64,000 bases of DNA, from the NCBI GenBank assembly GCA_034437035.1, contig DAOTUI010000283.1, forward strand, positions 19,976-83,975, read 5' to 3'. The notes beneath the pieces are model-generated. The model ran no database searches. It had not been told where the DNA came from and saw only the letters and a program-made list of their open reading frames with translations. This DNA comes from CAKZQX01 sp034437035 (lineage in GTDB: Bacteria; Chloroflexota; Chloroflexia; Chloroflexales; Chloroflexaceae). The position numbers and the translations under genes are program-made. Below, one piece after another: positions 26,277 to 33,393 of the stretch. Positions within the stretch are counted from its first letter, which is position 1. The number at the start of each line of letters is the position of its first letter.

Positions 26277-26760
26277 CTGTTAAGACCTCCTGTGTATTTC
26301 AAAAACCGACACCGATCCAACCTTCGACTGGTCACGGTATACCGTACACGCCGTTCAAGCAGAAACGCCGTGAACCGGCATCCATCCACACTGTGGCCTT
26401 CGGGGTTTTGATATCAACCGGATATCCTGCGCGTCTGCGCGTCTATGCATCTTTGCAATCGGTGCGACGTTGCGTAAGCCTATTTGAAGGGTATTGGGGT
26501 TAACCCAAGTATACCAGGTAGACGCAATAATGTTGTGTAAGAAAGATTACATTCGGTAGTGGGTAAACTACGCCTATTGTAGCATGCTGTGCGCTGGTGG
26601 CAACTTTCCCAACCCTACCTGGCGGCGGAAAATGGTACAATAGGCCGGATATGACGCAAAGACGCGACACTGCGAGACGCGATGCTGCGAACCGGATAAA
26701 CCTCCCGACCAGTGCCGCATGCCATCGCAATCACAGAACGCCATTCCCACGGAGACGGCT
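26277..26760. other. Intergenic region before the E1 alpha gene
   Basis: No gene is supported. It holds a segment GCGTAAGCCTATTTGAAGGG (near 26474-26493) that matches the right flank of MITE copy B, so it may be a fragment of another repeat. A possible -10 box TACAAT lies near 26635-26641. Confidence 0.35.
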
Positions 26761-27723
26761 ATGGATCTTTCCCCAGACCAGTTGACCCAGGCACACTACT
26801 GGATGCGGCTGACCCACGCGTTCGATGACCGGGTCATGAAACTCCATGAACAGGGCAAAATTATCGGCGGATACTTCTCGCAACTGGGGCACGAGGCCAT
26901 CAGTGTGGGTGCGGCAATGGCGTTGCAACCCGCCGATGTGATCGCGCCGATGCACCGCGACCTGTGAGCCTCCCTGGTGCGCGGCATAACGCCCCGACGG
27001 ATGCTGGCCCAGCATTTTGGGCGGGCGACCGGCGTCAGCGGCGGCCGCGATACCAACCTGCATGGCTGCGGTGATCTCAGCCTGAATATCGTTGGTTTTG
27101 TGAGCATGCTGCCCGCCTCAATGCCGGTGATTGCCGGCGTGGCGCATGCGTTCCGGCTCAAGGGCGAGCCCCGGGTTGCCATGACCTTCTTTGGCGACGG
27201 CAGCAGCAGCGAAGGGCTCTGCCACGAGACGCTCAACTGGGCGGCGGTTTTTCAGGTGCCGGCGGTGTTTATCTGCGAGAACAACCAGTATGCCTACTCC
27301 ACTCCGCTCTCTCGGCAGATGCGCATCGCCGATATTGCCGACCGCGCGGCGGGCTATGGCATGCCGGGCGTGGTGGTTGACGGCAATAACTTCCTGGACG
27401 TCCACACAGCGGCGGTAGAGGCGGTCGAACGCGCCCGCTCCGGCGGCGGCCCCACGCTGATCGAGTGCAAGACGATGCGCATGCGTGGGCATGCCATCCA
27501 CGACAACATGGCCTATGTTCCCCAGGAACTGCTGGACGCGTGGGCCGAGCGCGACCCGCTGTTACGCTTTGAACAGCATCTGCGCGAACATGGCATGCTG
27601 GACGACGCAGCCCTGGCCGACCTGAATGCCCGCGTTGCGGCCGAAATTGACGATGCGCAAACCTTTGCCGAAGCGTCGCCCTATCCCGACCCGGCCACCC
27701 TGACCGAGGGGGTGTACCGATGA
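26761..27723 (+). pseudogene. pdhA: Pyruvate dehydrogenase-type E1 alpha subunit, interrupted by one in-frame TGA
   Basis: The thiamine-diphosphate E1 alpha subunit reads through 320 codons in one frame, except for TGA at codon 69 (26965-26967). Before it is 'YFSQLGHEAISVGAAMAL' and 'MHRDL'; after it 'ASLVRGITPRRMLAQHFGRATG', 'TFFGDGSSSEGLCHETLNWAAV' and 'ENNQYAYST' follow. Homologues usually have Gly at this place, so a single GGA-to-TGA change explains it. All cofactor motifs (GDGSSSEG...N) are intact. This is either a real nonsense mutation or a sequencing error. GGAG precedes ATG 26761, and E1 beta overlaps the stop by four bases. Confidence 0.85.
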
Positions 27724-28700
27724 GCAGCGAGATGACCTACCTGGAGGCGATCCGCGCCGGGCTGCGCTACGAGATGCAGCGTGACCCGCGCGTGCTGGTC
27801 ATGGGCGAGGATGTGGGCGTCTACGGGGGAGCATTCAAGGTGACACAGGGACTGCTGGAAGAGTTTGGTCCCGACCGGGTGATCGATACACCGATGGCCG
27901 AGGCATATATGGTAAGCGTGGCCTCCGGTATGGCTTTTATGGATCTGCGCCCGGTGGTGGAGATGCAGTTTGCCGACTTTATCGCCACCGGGTTTGACTC
28001 CATCGTTAACTTCGCAGCGACCAACCACTATCGCTGGGGCGCACCCGTGCCGATTGTGATCCGCGCTCCAGGTGGCGGTGGATTGCGTGCCGGGCCATTC
28101 CACTCACAGAACCCGGAGGCCTGGTTTGTGCATACACCGGGCCTCAAGGTCGTCGCCCCGGCCACCCCCGCCGATGCGCGCGGCCTGCTGATCAGCGCCA
28201 TCCGCGATCCCAACCCGGTCATCTACTTCGAGACCAAATATCTCTACCGCTCGCTGCGGGGAGCGGTGCCCGAGGGCGAGGCGGGGATTGTGCCGCTGGG
28301 GCAGGCCGAGCTACGCCGCGCCGGCGAGGAGTTGAGCATCATCAGCTATGGCGCAATGGTCCACGAAGCACTGGCCGCCGCCGAGACGCTGGCAACGGAG
28401 GAGCATAGCATCGAGGTGCTGGATCTGCGTACACTGAAGCCGCTTGACCGGGAAGCCATTCTGGGTAGCGTGCGCAAGACCAGCAAGGTGTTGATCGTCC
28501 ACGAGGCTAACATGACCGGCGGCATCGGCGGGGAGATTGCCGCGCTGATTGCGGAGCATGCCTTCGAAGATCTCGACGGGCCGATTACACGGGTCGCCGC
28601 GCCGGATACGCCCGTGCCCTACAGCCCCCCGCTGGAGGATGCCTACCGCCCGAATGCCGAACGTATCCTCAAAGCGGCCCGAGAGTTGCTGGCGTATTGA
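27720..28700 (+). CDS. pdhB: Pyruvate dehydrogenase-type E1 beta subunit
   Basis: The 326-residue beta subunit pairs with E1 alpha to decarboxylate pyruvate (or a branched-chain 2-oxoacid) with thiamine diphosphate. 'VLVMGEDVGVYGGAFKVTQGL' contains the conserved Glu, followed by 'VIDTPMAEA', 'PIVIRAPGGGGLRAGPFHSQNPEAWF' (phosphorylation-loop-like region) and 'LDLRTLKPLD'. Family length is normal. The ATGA overlap with the alpha gene implies coupling, so the alpha nonsense codon would also lower beta expression. No E2 or E3 gene follows. A degraded copy of its 3' end lies about 900 bases downstream. Confidence 0.92.
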   Translation: MSSEMTYLEAIRAGLRYEMQRDPRVLVMGEDVGVYGGAFKVTQGLLEEFGPDRVIDTPMAEAYMVSVASGMAFMDLRPVVEMQFADFIATGFDSIVNFAATNHYRWGAPVPIVIRAPGGGGLRAGPFHSQNPEAWFVHTPGLKVVAPATPADARGLLISAIRDPNPVIYFETKYLYRSLRGAVPEGEAGIVPLGQAELRRAGEELSIISYGAMVHEALAAAETLATEEHSIEVLDLRTLKPLDREAILGSVRKTSKVLIVHEANMTGGIGGEIAALIAEHAFEDLDGPITRVAAPDTPVPYSPPLEDAYRPNAERILKAARELLAY

Positions 28701-28898
28701 CGGGAGGCGTGGGACGTGAAACGTGGGACATGATTTTTTAAGGTCAACACCTTTCACATGCGGCCGGATTAGCGCGCTCAAAGGCGCAAAGCTGCAAAGG
28801 TTCTACGGTTCCCGGCACGCTTTGCGGCTTTGCGCAAGCTTATTTGAATGATTAAACGTTCGAACGTTTAAACGTTTGAACGTTTGAACGTTTGAACG
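28698..28898. repeat. Short tandem repeats after E1 beta and over the DUF4351 gene end
   Basis: GTGGGAC/GTGAAAC heptamers begin at the E1 beta stop codon. At 28852-28898 an AACGTTTG-type unit is repeated and spans the stop codon of the DUF4351 gene on the minus strand. The sequence between is non-coding. Confidence 0.65.
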
Positions 28899-29254
28899 CG
28901 CACCTGGTCAGGCGGTCCATGGGTTGTCAGCCACGCTTCCAGGTCATCCACACTGCTGAAATCCAGCAGGGCATCCGCCAGATCCAGCAGGCGGACTGCG
29001 TCCAGGTGCTGCACCCGGGTCGTGGTGGCAGCACTGAGCGGGCCACATCGCCGGGCAAGCTGCCGTAGCAGTAACGCAATACGTTCCGCCTCTCGCCCAT
29101 CTTCCCGCCCTTCTTCCCGGCCCGCGACCCGCCCTTCTTCCCGGCCTTCCTCCCGGCCCGCGACGCGCCCTTCTTCTCGGCCCTGTTCGCGCAGTTTGCG
29201 CATCATCGGCGTTTCGGGCAAGCCGTAATCTCGGGTGATAATCTGTTCCGCCAT
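28868..29254 (-). CDS. Small DUF4351-type protein with charged repeats
   Basis: The 128-residue protein starts 'MAEQIITRDYGLPETPMM', then has an Arg/Glu/Gly repeat segment (units like GREEGRVA, residues 22-55), then a DUF4351-like C-terminal domain ('ALLLRQLARRCGPLSAATTTRV', 'ALLDFSSVDDLEAWL'). DUF4351 usually forms the C-terminus of Rpn-type PD-(D/E)XK proteins, so this looks like a shortened member without its nuclease domain. The last codons are made by an AACGTTTG repeat tract that also carries the stop. It may be a remnant or a small stand-alone protein. Confidence 0.6.
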   Translation of the reverse strand: MAEQIITRDYGLPETPMMRKLREQGREEGRVAGREEGREEGRVAGREEGREDGREAERIALLLRQLARRCGPLSAATTTRVQHLDAVRLLDLADALLDFSSVDDLEAWLTTHGPPDQVRVQTFKRSNV

Positions 29255-29299
29255 GGTCGCTATCTCCTCGAATGGTTGAACGTTCGAACGTTCAACCGT

Positions 29300-29425
29300 T
29301 CAAACGTTTGAACGCGCACCCGGTCGGGTGGTGACACTGCGCACCGGCTGACCGAGCAACCAGGCCGCAAAGTCCGCTGCTGCCGGCGCCATCAAGCGTT
29401 TGAGGAGATGATCGGTTTCTGCCAT
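29300..29425 (-). pseudogene. 41-codon N-terminal remnant of an Rpn/DUF4351-type protein
   Basis: The reading frame 'MAETDHLLKRLMAPAAADF' followed by 'AAWLLGQPVRSV' resembles the N-terminus of the long Rpn-like proteins whose C-terminus is DUF4351. It ends in 'RSNV' and a stop within the same CAAACGTTTG-type repeat that ends the neighbouring DUF4351 gene. The rest of the nuclease domain is missing. Together the two frames look like the two ends of an ancestral gene that lost its middle, or two decayed copies. Confidence 0.45.
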
Positions 29426-29537
29426 GAATCTGCTCCTGCGTTGCACCTCGGGACGTTCGTTTGTTCCATGGTATAGTATAGCACCAGTACATACGTTTGG
29501 GGAAGCTACGGGAGCGATTGCTCACCCTGCTCAGGCA

Positions 29538-29635
29538 AGACACCGACAGTCGGTGGGTGTAGCTTTCTGAAGGATGCCTGCTGCCTGAATGCCGACCATA
29601 TTTTCATGGCCGCGCGAGAGTTGCCGGGGTATTGA
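29538..29635 (+). pseudogene. Decayed copy of the 3' end of an E1 beta gene
   Basis: GAATGCCGA...CGAGAGTTGC...GTATTGACG at 29587-29637 aligns with the last codons of the E1 beta gene (28654-28702): 'NAERILKAARELLAY' there and 'NADHIFMAARELPGY' here, with the same stop codon. The match extends upstream through GGATGCCT (29572-29579), but with frameshifts. It is a relic of a second, lost copy. Confidence 0.65.
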
Positions 29636-29690
29636 CGTGGGATCATCGGATCAAATCATGCGCAGGAGGTAGCGAGTGTACATTCATTTA

Positions 29691-29705
29691 CAGGAGTTAC
29701 ACAGT
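29691..29705 (+). mobile_element. MITE tip fragment K
   Basis: CAGGAGTTACACAGT matches the left terminal repeat of copy G at all but one position. TTCATTTA stands before it in the target position. Nothing else of the element is seen. Confidence 0.35.
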
Positions 29706-29917
29706 AGGTATCCCGAGGCAGCGAAGCGGCCAGTTACACTTAGTAAGTTATTTCCTGGGACATAACCACATTATTTGACTCTCAGGGTATTCCATTATCG
29801 GCAGATCTTATTGTATGCTGTATGTGAGATGAACAGGGTTGACAGCCTCTGTGGGAGGTTTTTACAGAACGAACAGAGATTCTTATGGCTACCGAAAGAT
29901 GACTAGCCATTACAGCC

Positions 29918-29972
29918 CACGTCTCACGTCTCACGCCTCACACCTCACGCCTCACGTCTCACGCCTCACGCC
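29918..29972. repeat. CGTGAGG heptamer array at the von Willebrand gene stop
   Basis: Seven to eight degenerate heptamers (CGTGAGG or CGTGAGA on the minus strand) start at the TGA of the 1000-residue gene (29966-29968). The same unit sits at the nrdJ stop codon 16.6 kb away. Confidence 0.75.
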
Positions 29973-32968
29973 TCCCCCTCTCCCTCCGACCGCTCCTGCC
30001 GCCGCCGCGCGCGCTGCTTGGCAACCAGCAACCGGGCCAGCGCATCGTCCGACTGGGCTGCAGTGCCTGGCTGTGACGGACGCGGCTGCGCTACTGTTTT
30101 CTTTTGCGGTTTCGGTTTTGTTTCCGGTTTTGTTTCCGGCTGTGGCGATGTTGCCGGTTGGGCTGATTGGGCCGCCGCGGGTTGCCGGGAGGTCGCAGGT
30201 GCGCCTGCGCTGTCGGCAGTGGTAGACGCCTCGGTGGGCGCGGGGCGCGGTGGATTGCTCTGCTCATGCCGGCTGCGCTGCTGTGTGCCGCGCACACGCG
30301 AGCGGGCCGTCTGCAGGCGCGAGATGGTTGTCGGGGTGACGCCGGCCTGAGGACGAGGACGCCGCCGGGGTAGCCGCAGCCATGCCGGCAGCGACTGAAA
30401 ATCGCTGCGGCGCAGAAACAGCCGGCGGAGCGCGATATCGAACGGCCAGATCAGCAGCGCCAGCCAGAGCAGCGGCAGCCCGATCTCCTGCGTCTCGCCG
30501 ACATCCTGTCCGGTTGGCGCAAATACCTCGGCGGGCGCGGGCGACTCCCGCCCGGCGGTGATCTCCGTCAGGCCGGCGAGGATCTGCGGGCTGTCTTCGC
30601 GGGCGCTGTATTCGGGCGAATAGGCCACCACCAGTCCGCCGCTCAGATTGCCCAGCGCCTGACCGTCCCCATCCAGGACAGCAATCCGGGTCAGGTAGAC
30701 GCCGGGCGTGTCGGCGGGGGCGGTGGCACGGTAGCGGCCGGCTCCCACCTGCGTAAACGCCAGCGGAATGCCCTGGTCCTGCGGGTTGAGCAGCCGCCCC
30801 TGGAGGTCGGCAGCGTCAACCGGGCGGCCCTGCGCATCGCGCACGGTGACATCAACGAAAGCCTGTCCATCGCGCGCCTGGGCTTCCAGGGCCAGTCCTT
30901 CGGTCTGCCGGGGCGGCAGCAGCGCGTCCAGCAGCCCGCCGACAAAGCGCGGGAAGCCCGACCAGGCCACCCACTCGCGCGCCCACTGCGCTTTAAAATC
31001 GCTGGTCCAGGCGATGCTGCGCCCCAGGCCATACTGCCACTGCGCCAGGATCGGCTTGCCGTCGGGCGAAACCAGGATGGTGCGCGCGGCCTGGCGCGGC
31101 TCGGTGGCGTTGTAGCCATACAGCGGCGGCAGTTCACCCACCCCCCGCACCACCGGCGCGGGCAGCGCCACAACCGGCGTAAACTGCTCCTCCACAATAT
31201 CGCGGCCAATCACGGTGACGGTTTCGGCCAGGAAGACACGCGGCACATCGTCAATCGCCGTGACGCGGTAGTAGCGCCCACCCCCCAGTTCGGCGATCTG
31301 GCGCAGTTCCGGGTTGGCGTCAACTCCGATTGAAACCACCGTGATGGTAATTTGCGCATCACGCATCTGATTGATCAGGTCGGCATAGTTGCTGCCGGCG
31401 ATGCCATCGGTGAGCAGGATGACATGTTTGGTTTTAGCGTCAATATCGGGCAGCGCCCGGGCCGCAAGTTCAATCCCGCTACGGATATCGGTGCCGCCGC
31501 CGTCGTTAAACTGGCTGAGCGACTGCTCCACATCCACAATATCGGGCAACGGTTGCATCGGCATAATCCAGGATGCGGCCGTGTCAAAGGCCACTACCCC
31601 CATCTGGTCATTCTGTTCCAACCCCAGACTGGCCTGGTAGACTGCCTCCTTCGCCAGGTCGAGTTTGGTGCGACCACTGCCGCCGCCCGGACTGGACATA
31701 CTGCCGCTCCGGTCAATGACCAGGGTCAGCGCGACATCGGGGCGCTCCTCAGTATCCTTCGGATCAAGCTCCACCGGCAGCGCCGCGGCAACCGGACTGC
31801 GCCGCCAGCCACCCGCGCCAAAGGACTCACGCCCGCCGATCATCGCCAGGCTGCCGCCCTGCTCGCGCACATACACCGGCAGCGCCGTCTGCAGCCCGTG
31901 GGGCACATCGCGCGCCGGCAGATCGACCAGCACAACCGCGGCATAGCGCTGCAGGTCGGCCTGGGTTGCGGGCACCTGATCGGGCGAACGCACCTCGACG
32001 CGGGCGTTGGCCGCCTCCAGCGCTTCCTGGAGCGGGGCAGCCCGATCCGGATCGCCGGCGATCAACAGGACGCGGGGCGGTCCCTGAACATCGGTGAACG
32101 CGGCAGCGCGGTTGTTGAGCGACTGCGTATCGCCCTGCGCCTCCAGCCGCACCTCGAAACGCCGAAACCCGGCCTCACCGCCGGGTATGCTGATCGGCAC
32201 ACGCGTCAGGCCCGGTTCCAACTGCACTTCGCGTGTCTCGATCAGTTCGCCATCAGCCAGGATCTGCAATTGCCCGCTGGTGGCGATACTGCTGCGGATG
32301 TGCGCCTCCAGTGTGACCGACTGACCCTCGCGGGCGATGTCGGGCGCATCCAGGGCGCTGACCAGCACATCGGGGCCGGAGGCGTCGGGCAGGGCAACCA
32401 CATCGAGCGGCACCCCACGCACCGCCGCCAGGCGCGCCGCCTCAAATGCGCGGCCCTCGTTGGCGCTGCCGTCGCTCAACAGCACCAGGCGTTTCTGGGC
32501 GTCCGCCGGAAAGAGCGCCAGACCAAGCTGGATCGCCTCTTCGATATTGGTGCGGCCGGCGATAGGCGTCGAAGTAAGCCGCCGCAGCGGCACCAGGTCG
32601 TTGGGCGCGCGTTCGACCAGGGCATTCTGCCCAAAGACCACCACCGCCGCCTGATCGTTGGAGTCACCCGCGCTGACCGCCTCGTTGACATAGGTCAGCG
32701 CCTGTTCACGTTGCGCGGGGGCAACCGAGTCGCTCCCGTCGATCAGAAAGACCACCGTTAGATCGCTGACCGGGCGTACCAGTTGGGCTCCGGCCAGCGC
32801 CAGCACCAGCGCCACCAGCGCCAGACTGCGCAATCCTAGCAACGCCCAGAAGCGCCGCCGCCCCAGCCGGGTATAGTCATTCCTGCGCGTACCCAGGGTA
32901 AACAGCCAGAGCAGCGGGAGCAGCAGGAGCAGCCACAGCGCGAGTGGATATATAAATGTTATATGCAT
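29966..32968 (-). CDS. Membrane-anchored protein with two von Willebrand A domains
   Basis: This 1000-residue protein begins with two hydrophobic helices ('LALWLLLLLPLLWLFTLG', 'LLGLRSLALVALVLALAGA'), as in BatA/BatB-like proteins. Two von Willebrand A domains follow, each with a metal-binding DxSxS site: 'FLIDGSDSVAP' (near residue 77) and 'LVIDRSGSMSSP' (near 410). A ThuA/glutamine-amidotransferase-like region lies between. Another helix ('LPLLWLALLIWPFDIALRRLF') precedes a long charged, Pro/Lys-rich tail (850-1000). It probably works at the membrane as a metal-dependent adhesion or assembly platform, but no AAA+ MoxR gene is near. The stop lies in a heptamer array. Confidence 0.82.
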   Translation of the reverse strand: MHITFIYPLALWLLLLLPLLWLFTLGTRRNDYTRLGRRRFWALLGLRSLALVALVLALAGAQLVRPVSDLTVVFLIDGSDSVAPAQREQALTYVNEAVSAGDSNDQAAVVVFGQNALVERAPNDLVPLRRLTSTPIAGRTNIEEAIQLGLALFPADAQKRLVLLSDGSANEGRAFEAARLAAVRGVPLDVVALPDASGPDVLVSALDAPDIAREGQSVTLEAHIRSSIATSGQLQILADGELIETREVQLEPGLTRVPISIPGGEAGFRRFEVRLEAQGDTQSLNNRAAAFTDVQGPPRVLLIAGDPDRAAPLQEALEAANARVEVRSPDQVPATQADLQRYAAVVLVDLPARDVPHGLQTALPVYVREQGGSLAMIGGRESFGAGGWRRSPVAAALPVELDPKDTEERPDVALTLVIDRSGSMSSPGGGSGRTKLDLAKEAVYQASLGLEQNDQMGVVAFDTAASWIMPMQPLPDIVDVEQSLSQFNDGGGTDIRSGIELAARALPDIDAKTKHVILLTDGIAGSNYADLINQMRDAQITITVVSIGVDANPELRQIAELGGGRYYRVTAIDDVPRVFLAETVTVIGRDIVEEQFTPVVALPAPVVRGVGELPPLYGYNATEPRQAARTILVSPDGKPILAQWQYGLGRSIAWTSDFKAQWAREWVAWSGFPRFVGGLLDALLPPRQTEGLALEAQARDGQAFVDVTVRDAQGRPVDAADLQGRLLNPQDQGIPLAFTQVGAGRYRATAPADTPGVYLTRIAVLDGDGQALGNLSGGLVVAYSPEYSAREDSPQILAGLTEITAGRESPAPAEVFAPTGQDVGETQEIGLPLLWLALLIWPFDIALRRLFLRRSDFQSLPAWLRLPRRRPRPQAGVTPTTISRLQTARSRVRGTQQRSRHEQSNPPRPAPTEASTTADSAGAPATSRQPAAAQSAQPATSPQPETKPETKPKPQKKTVAQPRPSQPGTAAQSDDALARLLVAKQRARRRQERSEGEGEA

Positions 32969-33110
32969 ACGGTTCTATTTGTTCCAGCGTTATTCACCAC
33001 AAAGCGCACCAGGCGCCTGAAGCTATGGAAGAAACCTTGTTCATTGCCGGTTAACCTGTTCAGATTCACTATACAACAAAACGGCGCGCTTTGCAGGGAA
33101 CGCCCGAATG

Positions 33111-33225
33111 CACGAGTTACGCGGTCATTGACCCGAAAAAGACAGTCCCATTCCGCCCTGCCGGCGGCGAATCTGGTCGTTTGTCCAGACAGATGCCTGG
33201 TTTGGAACCGACCGCGTAACTCGTG
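33111..33225 (-). mobile_element. MITE copy H, short form without central stem
   Basis: CACGAGTTACGCGGT and ACCGCGTAACTCGTG are perfect inverted terminal repeats. Inside are CCGCCCTGCCGGCGGCGAAT and CCAGACAGATGCCTGG, but no GCATGGTAC core and no long stem. Flanks GAATG and TCAAT do not give a clear duplication. Confidence 0.75.
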
Positions 33226-33249
33226 TCAATAACATAATCACCAACACAC

Positions 33250-33284
33250 AACCACCCGCAGGTTTGCTCTCCCTGCGGGTGGTT
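33250..33284 (-). terminator. Strong hairpin downstream of the helicase gene
   Basis: AACCACCCGCAGG (33250-33262) pairs perfectly with CCTGCGGGTGGTT (33272-33284) around a 9-base loop. It follows the minus-strand helicase gene. The bases after it on that strand are only partly T-rich. Confidence 0.55.
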
Positions 33285-33317
33285 ATTCACACTACAAATC
33301 AGTCAGGATTGGCTGGA

Positions 33318-33377
33318 CTATGCCTCACAGCCGATGCCATCCTTATCCCGATCAAATCGGTGCATGCCGGTAAACAT
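33318..33377 (-). pseudogene. Excalibur-type calcium-binding motif remnant
   Basis: Just after the helicase stop, in another frame, 19 codons read MFTGMHRFDRDKDGIGCEA and stop. 'DRDKDGIGCE' is the signature end of the Excalibur domain (DxDxDGxxCE), normally at the C-terminus of secreted nuclease-like proteins. The rest of such a gene is missing upstream, so it appears to be a relic or a 3' exchange scar. Confidence 0.4.
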
Positions 33378-33393
33378 GTCCTGTTTCCCCAGT

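Larger units (their letters stand above)
29426..29965. other. Non-coding region with gene debris and a repeat tip
   Basis: Apart from the E1 beta fragment and the terminal-repeat piece listed separately, I see no gene. From about 29918 it becomes a CACGTCT/CACGCCT heptamer array leading into the stop of the von Willebrand gene. Confidence 0.5.

Noticed and set aside
26965..26967. Selenocysteine at the TGA in E1 alpha
   Set aside because: The position is a non-catalytic Gly in the family and no SECIS-like hairpin follows directly; a point mutation or sequence error is simpler.
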